This document shows positions 48,676 to 58,479 of a stretch of DNA of 64,000 nucleotides, piece by piece (position 1 is the stretch's first letter; every line of letters starts with the position of its first letter). Source of the stretch: Rhodobacterales bacterium HKCCA1288 (GTDB lineage Bacteria > Pseudomonadota > Alphaproteobacteria > Rhodobacterales > Rhodobacteraceae); the NCBI GenBank assembly GCA_015693905.1, contig CP065161.1:1364001-1428000 (forward strand), in the 5' to 3' direction. A program made the position numbers and the translations under genes. Below the pieces are notes generated by a model that saw only the letters and a list, made by a program, of their open reading frames with translations, was not told the DNA's origin and did not search any database.

Positions 48676-48698
48676 TGCTATTCAATGCTGCAATAGCA
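48676..48698. repeat. inverted repeat upstream of ccr
   Basis: TGCTATT and AATAGCA, seven-base perfect arms nine bases apart, 62-84 bases before the ccr ATG. It includes the GCTGCAAT word shared with the ecm-side site. A regulator of ccr could bind here. Confidence 0.45.
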
Positions 48699-48759
48699 CA
48701 TCAGCGATTCCGCATCGCAGCACCACACGCCCCTTGGGGCGCAATTTACGGAGGCCCCA

Positions 48760-50055
48760 ATGGCTTTGGACAGCAATCAGACGCCCCTCTACTACGAGGC
48801 GCCCGAGAAAGACCTCTATGATATGGGCGAGATGCCTCCGATGGGATATGTGCCGCCAAAAATGCACGCATGGGCCATCCGGAAAGAGCGCCACGGCACG
48901 CCCGACAAAGCGTTTCAGCTTGAAGTCGTAGAAACACCCAGCATCGACAGCCAAGAAGTATTGGTTTTGGTGATGGCTGCGGGTGTAAACTATAACGGCG
49001 TTTGGGCGGGCTTGGGTCAACCGATTAGCCCCTTCGATGGACATGGCGCCCCCTATCACATCGCAGGCTCTGATGCCGCAGGCATTGTCTGGGCCGTTGG
49101 CGACAAAGTGAAATCTTGGAAAGTTGGGGACGAGGTCGTGATCCACTGCAACCAAGATGACGGGGATGACGAAGAATGTAATGGCGGTGATCCAATGTTC
49201 TCGCCGACACAGCGCATTTGGGGCTATGAAACCCCCGACGGGTCTTTTGCCCAATTTACCCGCGTGCAGGCTCAGCAATTAATGCCACGCCCTAAGCACC
49301 TGACTTGGGAAGAATCCGCGTGCTACACCCTGACCCTTGCCACAGCCTATCGTATGCTGTTTGGCCATCACCCGCATGAGTTAAAACCTGGCCAGAATGT
49401 TCTGGTCTGGGGGGCATCAGGTGGGCTTGGTGTCTATGCCATTCAGTTGATCAACACCGCAGGCGCGAATGCAATTGGCGTCATCTCAGATGAAAGTAAG
49501 CGCGACTACGTCCTCAGCCTTGGCGCAAAAGGTGTGATCAATCGCAAGGAATTTGACTGCTGGGGTCAAATGCCCAAGGTGAACACCCCAGAATATAACG
49601 CGTGGCTGAAAGAGGCCCGCCGCTTTGGCAAAGCAATTTGGGACATCACTGGCAAAGGCGTGAATGTCGATATGGTGTTTGAGCACCCAGGTGAATCGAC
49701 CTTCGCCGTCTCAACTCTCGTGTGTAAAAAGGGCGGCATGGTTGTTATCTGTGCAGGCACAACAGGGTTCAACTGCACCTTTGATGTGCGCTATATGTGG
49801 ATGCATCAAAAGCGCCTGCAAGGCAGCCACTTTGCCCATCTCAAGCAAGCCGCAGCCGCCAATCGCTTAATGTGCGAGCGCCGTCTTGATCCGTGTATGT
49901 CCGAGGTCATGCCATGGGCCGAGTTGCCCGATGCGCATAACAAAATGCTCAACAACCAACACAAGCCAGGCAATATGTCGGTGTTGGTTCAAGCGCCCCG
50001 CACAGGCCTGCGCACCTTAGAAGATGTGCTTGAGGCGGGCCCCAATAAAGCATAG
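48760..50055 (+). CDS. ccr: crotonyl-CoA carboxylase/reductase
   Basis: Key enzyme of the ethylmalonyl-CoA pathway: reductive carboxylation of crotonyl-CoA to ethylmalonyl-CoA with NADPH and CO2. A 431-residue MDR-type protein with the Ccr N-terminus (PPKMHAWAIRKERHG), the insert HCNQDDGDDEECNGGDPMFS, and the nucleotide loop VWGASGGLGVYAIQL. FEHPGESTF and NKMLNNQHKPGNM are characteristic. The GGAGGCCCCA site precedes ATG 48760. A strong terminator follows. Confidence 0.97.
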   Translation: MALDSNQTPLYYEAPEKDLYDMGEMPPMGYVPPKMHAWAIRKERHGTPDKAFQLEVVETPSIDSQEVLVLVMAAGVNYNGVWAGLGQPISPFDGHGAPYHIAGSDAAGIVWAVGDKVKSWKVGDEVVIHCNQDDGDDEECNGGDPMFSPTQRIWGYETPDGSFAQFTRVQAQQLMPRPKHLTWEESACYTLTLATAYRMLFGHHPHELKPGQNVLVWGASGGLGVYAIQLINTAGANAIGVISDESKRDYVLSLGAKGVINRKEFDCWGQMPKVNTPEYNAWLKEARRFGKAIWDITGKGVNVDMVFEHPGESTFAVSTLVCKKGGMVVICAGTTGFNCTFDVRYMWMHQKRLQGSHFAHLKQAAAANRLMCERRLDPCMSEVMPWAELPDAHNKMLNNQHKPGNMSVLVQAPRTGLRTLEDVLEAGPNKA

Positions 50056-50082
50056 CCCCACTTTCAGACAAACTAATCCAAA

Positions 50083-50108
50083 GGCGCGCAGTTTTGCGCG
50101 CCTTTTTT
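50083..50108. terminator. terminator after ccr, also against rpe
   Basis: GGCGCGCA-GTTT-TGCGCGCC followed by TTTTTTATT, 27 bases after the ccr stop and touching the rpe stop codon. Confidence 0.9.
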
Positions 50109-50793
50109 ATTGCGCCGATACGGCCGCTTTTCGGATAGACGCGATATTGTCGCCGTAAACCTCAGGGCGATCAACCGAGCCGCCCTTGAAAACGGCTGAG
50201 CCTGCGACCAACACATCCGCGCCCGCGGCAGCCACCAATGGTGCAGTTACAGGATCAACACCCCCATCGATCTCAATATGGATCGGACGATCCCCTATCA
50301 TCGCGCGCAGACGCGAGATTTTGTCCGTCAGATCAATAAATTTCTGCCCGCCAAAGCCTGGGTTGACCGTCATAACGCAAACCAAATCGCACAAATCCAA
50401 AAGATGCGCGACACTGTCGGCGGGTGTTCCAGGGTTCAACGCCACCCCAGCTTTCATGCCTGCACCACGAATGGCCTGCAGCGTGCGGTGAATATGCGGG
50501 CCCGCCTCAATATGCGCGGTCAAAATATCTGCCCCTGCATCCGCATAGGCATCAATATAGGGGTCAACAGGCGCGATCATCAAATGCACATCCATGACCG
50601 TTTTCACATGAGGCCGAAAGGCCTTCACCGCAGGCGGGCCAAAGGTGAGGTTCGGCACGAAATGCCCATCCATGACATCGATATGCACCCAATCCGCCCC
50701 TTGCGCCTCAATGGCGCGGATCTCTGCACCAAAATTGGCAAAATCCGCAGAGAGAATAGACGGGGCGATTTTTATCGAGCGATCAAAGGACAT
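50107..50793 (-). CDS. rpe: ribulose-phosphate 3-epimerase
   Basis: Interconverts ribulose 5-phosphate and xylulose 5-phosphate. The barrel begins [14 protein letters not shown], with [18 protein letters not shown] (metal ligands), [14 protein letters not shown] and IEIDGGV. Length 228 residues. It is divergent from deoC with 133 bases between starts. Confidence 0.95.
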   Translation of the reverse strand: MSFDRSIKIAPSILSADFANFGAEIRAIEAQGADWVHIDVMDGHFVPNLTFGPPAVKAFRPHVKTVMDVHLMIAPVDPYIDAYADAGADILTAHIEAGPHIHRTLQAIRGAGMKAGVALNPGTPADSVAHLLDLCDLVCVMTVNPGFGGQKFIDLTDKISRLRAMIGDRPIHIEIDGGVDPVTAPLVAAAGADVLVAGSAVFKGGSVDRPEVYGDNIASIRKAAVSAQ

Positions 50794-50926
50794 CGGGCAG
50801 GGCTTTCAAAAGTTTGGGCTAAAGCGTTGTCTCTCCCTTAACGCTCAATTCTACCCCTGTCACCACCTTGCCAAGCATCGCCGCGCGTGTAAGCGTAACA
50901 GCTGACTGTATGAGTGACGCCAAAAC

Positions 50927-51940
50927 ATGACCCAAACCACCAAAACTTTTGCCGCAACGGGCCACCAGACGGGCCATGCGCAGCTGCCGCAATTGCACCT
51001 CCCCCGCAACGAGGGAATGGCGCTCGACCTTGATTGGGTTGCGCGTGCTACAGCAAATCGATCTGCAATTGAACGGCGCGCAGCCACAATTGGCACAAGG
51101 CGCAGCGTGAAAAAGGCATATCAAACAGCATGGCTTGCCCGCGCCGTAACGATGATCGACCTGACCACATTGTCAGGCGATGACACCAAAGCGCGGGTGG
51201 CGCGGCTTTGTGAAAAGGCCAAGCAGCCCGTGCGCGCAGATATTCTAGAGCGTCTGGGACTGCCACAGATCACAGTGGGGGCGGTCTGCGTCTATCACGA
51301 CATGGTCGAGCCTGCGCTTAAGGCGCTGGAGGGCAGCGGCATCCCTGTGGCAGCGGTATCCACAGGTTTTCCTGCGGGGTTGTCGCCCTTTCATCTGCGC
51401 GTGGCAGAGATCAAGGAAAGCGTTGCCGCGGGCGCGCAAGAAATCGATATTGTGATTTCGCGCCGCCATGTCCTCGAGGGGAATTGGCAGGCTCTATATG
51501 ACGAGATGCGAGAGTTTCGCACGGCTTGCGGCGCGGCCCATGTCAAAGCGATCTTGGCCACAGGCGAACTTGGAACACTGCGCAATGTTGCGCGCGCAAG
51601 CCTCGTTTGCATGATGGCGGGCGCAGATTTCATCAAGACCTCAACCGGTAAGGAAGCGGTCAATGCCACCCTACCCGTCAGCCTAACCATGATCCGCGCA
51701 ATCCGCGCTTATGAGGCGCGCACAGGGTTTAAGGTCGGCTACAAACCCGCAGGTGGCATTTCCAAAGCGAAGGACGCGCTGACCTATCTGGCGCTGATGA
51801 AAGAAGAATTGGGACAAGCTTGGATGTCCGCGCAGCTTTTCCGCTTTGGCGCGTCCTCTCTTCTTGGCGATATTGAACGCCAACTCGAACACCAAGCCAC
51901 GGGTGCTTATTCCGCCCGTTACAATCACCCGATGGCCTGA
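50927..51940 (+). CDS. deoC: deoxyribose-phosphate aldolase
   Basis: Cleaves deoxyribose 5-phosphate to glyceraldehyde 3-phosphate and acetaldehyde. The 337 residues include an N-terminal extension before the barrel, as in longer DeoC forms. Schiff-base lysines are in FIKTSTGKEAVNAT and VGYKPAGGISKAKDAL. No strong ribosome binding site is seen before ATG 50927. The adjacent aldehyde dehydrogenase (8 bases downstream) could oxidise the acetaldehyde produced. Confidence 0.94.
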   Translation: MTQTTKTFAATGHQTGHAQLPQLHLPRNEGMALDLDWVARATANRSAIERRAATIGTRRSVKKAYQTAWLARAVTMIDLTTLSGDDTKARVARLCEKAKQPVRADILERLGLPQITVGAVCVYHDMVEPALKALEGSGIPVAAVSTGFPAGLSPFHLRVAEIKESVAAGAQEIDIVISRRHVLEGNWQALYDEMREFRTACGAAHVKAILATGELGTLRNVARASLVCMMAGADFIKTSTGKEAVNATLPVSLTMIRAIRAYEARTGFKVGYKPAGGISKAKDALTYLALMKEELGQAWMSAQLFRFGASSLLGDIERQLEHQATGAYSARYNHPMA

Positions 51941-51948
51941 GGCAGATC

Positions 51949-54312
51949 ATGAATATCACCGAAATTTTCGAAACCATGGACTATGGCACCGCGCCCGAAG
52001 CCGATACTGAGGCGCGCGCATGGATTGCGGGGCATCATGGCCAGTTTGGACATTTCATCAATGGCAGCTTCACTAAGGGCCAAGATCATTTCGAAACCCG
52101 CAACCCTGCCCGTGGCGAGGTTCTATCGCATGTCGCGCAAGCAACTGAAACCGAGATAGACACGGCCATTAGCGCGGCGCGAAAGGCCTTCGGGCCATGG
52201 TCACGGCTCAGCGATCATGCGCGCGCGCGCTACCTTTATGCTTTGGCGCGGGCTTTGCAAAAACACAGTCGCCTCTTTGCAGTTCTCGAAACTCTCGACA
52301 ATGGCAAGCCAATCCGCGAGGCACGCGATGTCGACATTCCGCTTGCTCAGCGGCATTTCTACTATCATGCAGGCCTCGCCCAATTGCGCGGAACTGTGGC
52401 CGAAGACCATCAACCGCTTGGTGTTTGTGGGCAAATCATTCCTTGGAACTTTCCGCTGTTGATGCTCGCTTGGAAAATTGCCCCTGCCTTGGCCGCGGGC
52501 AATACGGTTGTGTTGAAGCCTGCCGAGTTCACCCCGTTGACCGCCCTTCTATTCGCAGAAATCTGTCAGGAGGTTGGCCTGCCCAAGGGTGTTGTGAACA
52601 TCATAACAGGGGATGGCGCAGCGGGTGCCTATTTGGCTGCGCATGCAGGCATCGACAAATTGGCCTTCACAGGCTCAACCGAAGTTGGGCGCAAAATTTA
52701 TCAAGCCCGCGCAGGATCAGGCACGAAACTCAGCCTCGAATTGGGTGGCAAATCGCCCTTCATCATCTTTGATGATGCCGATCTCGACAGCGCTGTTGAG
52801 GGCTTGGTTGATGCGATTTGGTTCAATCAAGGGCAGGTCTGTTGCGCGGGGTCACGCCTGTTGGTGCAGGACAGCGTGGCCGATGAGGTCTATGCCAAAA
52901 TTCGCGCGCGGATGGCAAAACTGCGCGTGGGTGATCCGCTGGATAAATCCATCGACATCGGCGCGATGGTCGATGACAGCCAAGCCGCCCGCGTGCGCGA
53001 CATGGTGGCGGATGTTGATGCATTCAGCCCTGAATGTGTCTTGCCTGAGACAGGCTGCTTTTTGCCGCCCATGCTGATCACCGATCTTGGCACCGCCCAC
53101 CCCCTGATGCAGGAAGAAATTTTTGGCCCCGTTCTTGTGGCCGCGCGGTTTCGTACCCCTGAGGAGGCTGTGAGCCTTGCCAATAACACGCGTTACGGCC
53201 TTGCCGCGTCAATCTGGAGCGAGAATATCAGCCTTGCGCTTGATATTGCCCCGAAACTGGCAGCGGGTGTTGTCTGGGTCAATGGCACCAATATGTTTGA
53301 CGCTGCCGCGCCCTTTGGCGGGGTGCGTCAATCAGGGGTTGGTCGTGAAGGTGGGGTTGAGGGGCTGCGCGCCTATATGAAGGCACCGCTGCCCCTGACC
53401 AAAATTGAAAAACCAGTGCGCCACCCCGCCCCTGCAACGCCCAAGCAGGCCAATACACCCGCGATAGACCGCACCGCCAAACTTTACATTGGCGGCAAAC
53501 AAGTGCGCCCTGATGGCGGCCATGTCATTCCAATTTGGTCAAAATCGGGCGACATGCTTGGCCAATTGGGCCGCGGCAACCGCAAGGATATTCGCAACGC
53601 CGTTGAGGCTGCGGAAGCTGCGTCAGGATGGGGCACGATGCCGGCCCATAGTCGCGCGCAAATCCTGTATTACCTCGCCGAGAATTTGGCGGCGCGCGGA
53701 CAGGAATTTGCGGAACGTCTCTGTGATCTCACAGGACAATCCAAAGCCACCGCCAAAGCGGAGGTTGAAACAAGCCTAAGCCGCCTGTTCAGCTATGCCG
53801 CATGGGCCGACAAATTCGCAGGCGAAGCGCGGGCCGTGCCCTTGCGCGGCCTAGCGATGGCGCTACGCGAGGCGGTCGGGGTGATTGGCATCATAGCCCC
53901 GCAAAACGCCCCGCTCTTGGGCGCAATTTCGCTTCTTGCGCCTGCGGTCGCGATGGGGAACCGCGTGGTTCTCCTGCCCAGTTTGGAAGGTGGTCTTGCG
54001 ATGACCGATTTCTATCAAGTGCTCGACACATCCGATGTGCCCGCAGGCGTGATCAATATTGTGACGGGCGACCCATCCGAGATGGCCACAGATTTAGCAG
54101 CGCATATGGCCGTTGATGCAATCTGGAATTTCAATGCAAATATAGAGGCGCATCTCGTTGACACGAAGGCCTCTCTCAACCTCAAGCGCAGTTGGGGTCT
54201 GTCAGGCTTTAAGGGCAAAAGCCCCGATTGGCGCAATCCCGCTTGTGAGGGCGTGGTATTTTTGGAAGAAGCAACTGAAGTCAAAACCGTTTGGGTTCCA
54301 TACGGGGCCTGA
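51949..54312 (+). CDS. ALDH16-type aldehyde dehydrogenase with a degenerate second ALDH domain
   Basis: A 787-residue protein. Residues 1-490 form a complete aldehyde dehydrogenase with Glu264 (LELGGKSPF) and Cys298 (NQGQVCCAGSR), 34 residues apart as in active enzymes, and GQIIPWNFPLLM for NAD. The second part (about 500-787) is another ALDH fold with the Rossmann piece (VGVIGIIAPQNAPLLGA) but no catalytic Cys motif, ending CEGVVFLEEATEV. This is the ALDH16 architecture, known structurally from a Loktanella protein (from memory). It is 8 bases after deoC, so acetaldehyde is a natural candidate substrate. Confidence 0.9.
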   Translation: MNITEIFETMDYGTAPEADTEARAWIAGHHGQFGHFINGSFTKGQDHFETRNPARGEVLSHVAQATETEIDTAISAARKAFGPWSRLSDHARARYLYALARALQKHSRLFAVLETLDNGKPIREARDVDIPLAQRHFYYHAGLAQLRGTVAEDHQPLGVCGQIIPWNFPLLMLAWKIAPALAAGNTVVLKPAEFTPLTALLFAEICQEVGLPKGVVNIITGDGAAGAYLAAHAGIDKLAFTGSTEVGRKIYQARAGSGTKLSLELGGKSPFIIFDDADLDSAVEGLVDAIWFNQGQVCCAGSRLLVQDSVADEVYAKIRARMAKLRVGDPLDKSIDIGAMVDDSQAARVRDMVADVDAFSPECVLPETGCFLPPMLITDLGTAHPLMQEEIFGPVLVAARFRTPEEAVSLANNTRYGLAASIWSENISLALDIAPKLAAGVVWVNGTNMFDAAAPFGGVRQSGVGREGGVEGLRAYMKAPLPLTKIEKPVRHPAPATPKQANTPAIDRTAKLYIGGKQVRPDGGHVIPIWSKSGDMLGQLGRGNRKDIRNAVEAAEAASGWGTMPAHSRAQILYYLAENLAARGQEFAERLCDLTGQSKATAKAEVETSLSRLFSYAAWADKFAGEARAVPLRGLAMALREAVGVIGIIAPQNAPLLGAISLLAPAVAMGNRVVLLPSLEGGLAMTDFYQVLDTSDVPAGVINIVTGDPSEMATDLAAHMAVDAIWNFNANIEAHLVDTKASLNLKRSWGLSGFKGKSPDWRNPACEGVVFLEEATEVKTVWVPYGA

Positions 54313-54327
54313 GGATCAAGCCATTTC

Positions 54328-55431
54328 ATGACCAGCCCACGCTACACCAAGCTTATTGATAGCCTGCCCGCAAAAGTCCCGTTTGTCGGCCCCGAGGCGC
54401 AAGAACGCGCGCAGGGCTTTGACTTTGTCGCAAGGCTTGGCGCCAATGAAAGTGTCTTTGGCCCCTCACCCAAGGCGATCGCCGCAATGCAGGCCGCAGC
54501 GCGCGATGTGTGGATGTATGGCGATCCTGAACTCCATAATTTGCGTCATGCCCTTGCTGCCCACCATAGGGTCGCGCCTGAAAACATCGTGGTTGGCGAA
54601 GGGATAGACGGCTTACTTGGATATTTGGTGCGGCTGTTGGTGGCTGAGGGCGATGCTGTCGTTACCTCGCTTGGGGCTTACCCCACTTTTCTTTACCATG
54701 TCGCGGGGTTCGGTGGGCAGGTTACAGCTGTGCCCTACAAAGACGATCACGAAGACCCTGAAGCACTGCTTGCGGCGGCGCGGGCGACCGGCGCAAAGCT
54801 GCTTTATCTTGCAAATCCCGACAATCCTATGGGCACATGGCACAAGGCCGAGACAATCGAATGGCTTATCGCCGCGCTGCCCCCTGAGACGGTGCTGATC
54901 TTGGACGAGGCTTATGCCGATACCGCGCCGCAAGAGGCCATTCCTGCGATGGATGTTAGCCATCCCCGCGTGATCCGAATGCGCACCTTCTCCAAAGCCT
55001 ATGGTCTTGCGGGGCTTCGCGTGGGTTATGCCATCGGCCATCACGAGCTGATCCGTGCCTTTGACAAAATCCGCAACCATTTTGGGATGGGGCGTATCGC
55101 ACAAGCCGGCGCTTTGGCGGCCCTGAAGGATCAAGATTACCTCAACCAAACCGTTCAGAAAATCAGCCAAGCTCGCGCCGAGATTGCCCGTATCGTGCAA
55201 GAGAATGGTTTAACGCCGCTGCCTTCGGCCACGAATTTCGTGGCGGTGGATTGCGGGCGCGATGGTGCCTATGCAGCGGCGCTTCTCAACGAGTTGACCA
55301 AGCGCGGCGTATTTCTCCGCATGCCCGCGATTGCCCCGCTCAATCGCACAATCCGCGTCTCATGCGGGGATGCCGCGATGTTGGCACATCTTGAGGCAGA
55401 ATTGCCAAAAGCGCTTGCCACCCTCGGCTAG
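54328..55431 (+). CDS. pyridoxal-phosphate aminotransferase, histidinol-phosphate aminotransferase-like
   Basis: A 367-residue fold type I aminotransferase. ARLGANESVFGPSP at the start, YLANPDNPMGTW, ILDEAYAD, and the PLP lysine in RTFSKAYGLAGLRVGY are typical of the HisC-like group. True histidinol-phosphate aminotransferase cannot be separated from other substrates by sequence alone; no other his gene is nearby. It follows the ALDH16 gene by 15 bases and may be cotranscribed with deoC. Confidence 0.85.
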   Translation: MTSPRYTKLIDSLPAKVPFVGPEAQERAQGFDFVARLGANESVFGPSPKAIAAMQAAARDVWMYGDPELHNLRHALAAHHRVAPENIVVGEGIDGLLGYLVRLLVAEGDAVVTSLGAYPTFLYHVAGFGGQVTAVPYKDDHEDPEALLAAARATGAKLLYLANPDNPMGTWHKAETIEWLIAALPPETVLILDEAYADTAPQEAIPAMDVSHPRVIRMRTFSKAYGLAGLRVGYAIGHHELIRAFDKIRNHFGMGRIAQAGALAALKDQDYLNQTVQKISQARAEIARIVQENGLTPLPSATNFVAVDCGRDGAYAAALLNELTKRGVFLRMPAIAPLNRTIRVSCGDAAMLAHLEAELPKALATLG

Positions 55432-55432
55432 A

Positions 55433-56638
55433 TCAGCCTGCTTCGCCAATGACCTCAATCGCGGCCTCTAACCCAGTTGGGTCATGTGGGATCTGCATCG
55501 CCTTCATACCTGCTTGCAAACTGCCCAACAGACCTAAAACCATATGCGCATTCACATGCCCCATATGGCCGATACGGAAAAAATCAACTGCGCGCGCAGG
55601 GTCGGGACGCAACCCCTGCAACGGGATGCCCAGTGTCACGCCCACCGTGGCCGTCATCCAATCGCGCATCTTCGCGCCATTCCCCGTGCCCATATCCACG
55701 GTGGTCACAGCATGCGAGCGTTTCGCAGGATCCGTAATATTGGCCGCGACAGGGCCATTCGCGCCCCAACGCTCCAACGCCGCCCATACGGCACGGGCCA
55801 AAGTCGCATGGCGCGCCCAAACGGCCTCCAACCCTTCTTCATGCAAGATCATGTCCAAAGCCACACGCAACCCATAAAGGTGATGGGTCGGCGCAGTGCC
55901 GTTGAAATATTTGTAAAATTCGGTCGGATTCACACGGGGCCGCCAATCCCAATAGGGCGTCACACAATTGGCCCGTCCCCGCGCTTGATCCGCTTTTTCC
56001 GAGAAATAAACAAACCCAATCCCGGGCGGGGTCATCAAACCCTTTTGGCTGCCTGTGACCATCACATCCACGCCCCATGCGTCAAATTCAAACGCATCAC
56101 AGGCGAGACAGGCGATGTTGTCAGAGAATAACAGCGCGGGGTGCCCCGCTGCATCCAAGGTCTGCCGCAGGGCCAAAATATCATTGCGCACACTGCTAGA
56201 GGTATCCACCTGCACCGCGAGAACGGCCTTGATCTCATGAGCCTTATCTGCCGCCAAGACCTCAGCCACACGGGTCATGTCGATATCGGATTGAGGGCCA
56301 AAATCAATGATCTCGCAGTCAATACCCAGACCCGCCGCAAACTCGCCCCATCCAAGGCAGAAGCGCCCCGTGCCAAGCACCAAAATCTTGTCGCCCCGCG
56401 ACAGCGTGTTGCACAGCGCCGCCTCCCAGACACCATGACCATTGGCAATATAAATCGCCACATTCGCCTTTTGCGCACGACCAACCGCCTTGAGATCAGG
56501 GATCAGCCCATGCACCATTTCGACCAACTCGCCCGTGTAAATATTCGGCGCGGGACGATGCATGGCCTGCAACACGCGATCAGGCATGACCGAAGGGCCA
56601 GGAATGGCAAGATAGTGACGACCGTTGGCAAGGCTCAT
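55433..56638 (-). CDS. class V aminotransferase, serine-glyoxylate aminotransferase-like
   Basis: A 401-residue class V PLP enzyme. IPGPSVMPDRVLQAM at the start, NGHGVWEAALCNTLSRGDK, VQVDTSSSVRNDI, and the PLP lysine in VTGSQKGLMTPPGIGF match the alanine/serine-glyoxylate aminotransferase group. A role in glyoxylate and serine turnover would suit an organism using C2 and glycine pathways, but the exact amino donor is inferred. AGGGAC precedes ATG 56638. It converges on the HisC-like gene with one base between stops. Confidence 0.85.
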   Translation of the reverse strand: MSLANGRHYLAIPGPSVMPDRVLQAMHRPAPNIYTGELVEMVHGLIPDLKAVGRAQKANVAIYIANGHGVWEAALCNTLSRGDKILVLGTGRFCLGWGEFAAGLGIDCEIIDFGPQSDIDMTRVAEVLAADKAHEIKAVLAVQVDTSSSVRNDILALRQTLDAAGHPALLFSDNIACLACDAFEFDAWGVDVMVTGSQKGLMTPPGIGFVYFSEKADQARGRANCVTPYWDWRPRVNPTEFYKYFNGTAPTHHLYGLRVALDMILHEEGLEAVWARHATLARAVWAALERWGANGPVAANITDPAKRSHAVTTVDMGTGNGAKMRDWMTATVGVTLGIPLQGLRPDPARAVDFFRIGHMGHVNAHMVLGLLGSLQAGMKAMQIPHDPTGLEAAIEVIGEAG

Positions 56639-56775
56639 GGAAGTGTCCCTTTGTTGAAATCGGCAAAAAGCAAGGCACAGGCTTTTGCGTCTTGGTGCAA
56701 TTTCAATTACTCTGACGGCCTTGGCAAGAGCGCAAGAATGATTAGCTCTCTGGTCAAGACAAGGGAAACAGCGCC

Positions 56776-57537
56776 ATGACTAAAGAGCAGCCACAAAATC
56801 GTAAAATCATTGAGGTATCAGGGTCTGACCGCGAGAAATTCTTGCAAGGTTTGACCACCAATGCCCTCCCTGAAGATGCCGAAGGGCTGCGCTACAGCGC
56901 GATCCTGAGCCCGCAAGGTAAGTATCTGGCTGATTTTTTCATGCTGACTCGCGGCGATCGCGTTTTGCTTGATGTGGACGGTGATTTGGCTGCACCGCTG
57001 ATGCAGCGCTTGTCGATGTATAAGCTGCGCGCAGATGTGGCACTGACCCTCTCGGATATGACAGTGGCCGTGGGGCATGGCACCCTGCCACAAGGGGCAT
57101 ATGCTGATCCGCGTGACCCTGCCCTTGGGTGGCGCGCCTATGGCCAGTCGGGCTTGCCCAACTTATGGGATGCGGCAGGATGGAAAACCACGCGCATTGC
57201 CCATTTGATCCCCGAGCATGGGCGCGAACTGATCCCCAATGACAGCTATATCCTAGAACTTGGATTTGAGCGGCTAAATGGTGTGGATTTCAAAAAAGGG
57301 TGCTATGTCGGCCAAGAGGTGACAGCGCGGATGAAACACAAGACAGAACTGCGCAAAGGGCTGGCGCGGGTCACGGTCAGCGGCACAGCTGTGGAAGGCG
57401 ACCTCATCACCGCAAACGGCCGCGAGGTCGGGCAGCTTCATAGCATTTCTGGGGATCAAGCACTGGCGTATTTACGTTTTGACCGCGCCCAAGCTGTTAT
57501 GCAGGCGGGCGCAGCCGAGGTGCATTTCGCCGAGTAA
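56776..57537 (+). CDS. ygfZ: folate-binding protein YgfZ
   Basis: A 253-residue GcvT-like protein assisting iron-sulfur cluster assembly or repair. The signature KGCYVGQEVTARMKH contains the conserved cysteine. GSDREKFLQGLTTNAL is the usual N-terminal pattern. It is divergent from the class V aminotransferase and abuts the YghU gene, stop to stop. Confidence 0.92.
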   Translation: MTKEQPQNRKIIEVSGSDREKFLQGLTTNALPEDAEGLRYSAILSPQGKYLADFFMLTRGDRVLLDVDGDLAAPLMQRLSMYKLRADVALTLSDMTVAVGHGTLPQGAYADPRDPALGWRAYGQSGLPNLWDAAGWKTTRIAHLIPEHGRELIPNDSYILELGFERLNGVDFKKGCYVGQEVTARMKHKTELRKGLARVTVSGTAVEGDLITANGREVGQLHSISGDQALAYLRFDRAQAVMQAGAAEVHFAE

Positions 57538-58401
57538 TCACCCGCCGATTTTATCCTGCGTGCGGTTCAGGAAATCATCGGCAGAATGACGCTCGTGCAA
57601 TTGCCCTTCAAGCGGGCCATAGGTGCGGTTGACCATCGCACCGCGCTGCACAGCAGGGCGGGCATAGAACCGCTCGGCCCAAGCGACCACATTTTTATAG
57701 TCATGCACGGAGAGAAACTCGCCCGCGTCATAGGCCTCACCGCGCACAAGGCGGCCATACCATGGGGCAATGGCAATATCGGCAATGGTTATCTCATTCC
57801 CCACCATCCAATCGCGCCCTGCAAGATGACGATCAAGCACATCCAATTGGCGCTTCACCTCCATCGCGAAACGATTGATCGGGTATTCTTGCGCAAATGG
57901 GGCATAGGCATAGAAATGCCCAAAACCGCCGCCCAAATAGGGCGCACTTCCCATTTGCCACATAAGCCACGACAAGAGTTCTGGCCGATCCTCTGGGCGG
58001 CCCAAAAAGGCGCCAAATTTTTCGGCCAAATGCATCAAAATTGCGCCCGATTCAAAAACGCGCACAGGGGTTTGGCCAGAATAATCCATCAGCGCGGGAA
58101 TTTTCGAATTTGGGTTCACATCGGTAAAGCCAGACCCGAATTGATCGCCATCCCCGATACGGATCAGCCACGCGTCATACTCCGCCGCATGACCCGCGGC
58201 GAGCAGCTCCTCGAACATGACGGTGACCTTCACCCCATTCGGTGTAGCCAATGAATAAAGCTGAAACGGATGATCGCCCCGTGGCAAATCCTTGTCATGG
58301 GTAGGCCCTGCAATCGGGCGGTTCAGACCCGCCCATTTGCCGCCATTCTCCTTGTCCCAAACCCAAACCTTTGGCGGGGTATATGGCGCATTTTCCGACA
58401 T
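57538..58401 (-). CDS. yghU: glutathione S-transferase family protein, YghU-like
   Basis: A 287-residue Nu-class glutathione transferase/disulfide-bond oxidoreductase. The extended N-terminus (YTPPKVWVWDKENGGKWAG), GSGFTDVNPNSKIPAL and the helical domain ending FYARPAVQRG match YghU. ATG 58401 has a GAGGGA site; the longer frame upstream is not needed. It lies downstream of ileS on the same strand but after that gene's terminator. Confidence 0.92.
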   Translation of the reverse strand: MSENAPYTPPKVWVWDKENGGKWAGLNRPIAGPTHDKDLPRGDHPFQLYSLATPNGVKVTVMFEELLAAGHAAEYDAWLIRIGDGDQFGSGFTDVNPNSKIPALMDYSGQTPVRVFESGAILMHLAEKFGAFLGRPEDRPELLSWLMWQMGSAPYLGGGFGHFYAYAPFAQEYPINRFAMEVKRQLDVLDRHLAGRDWMVGNEITIADIAIAPWYGRLVRGEAYDAGEFLSVHDYKNVVAWAERFYARPAVQRGAMVNRTYGPLEGQLHERHSADDFLNRTQDKIGG

Positions 58402-58425
58402 GATCCGTCCCTCATTTCTTGAACA

Positions 58426-58455
58426 TAAAAAGGATCCTAACCCTTTCGGGTCAGG
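58426..58455 (-). terminator. intrinsic terminator after ileS
   Basis: On the minus strand CCTGACCC-GAAA-GGGTTAGG forms an eight-base-pair stem with one G-U pair, then ATCCTTTTT. It is 25 bases after the ileS stop. Confidence 0.85.
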
Positions 58456-58479
58456 TTCCAAGTCACGAGATTGCGATTT

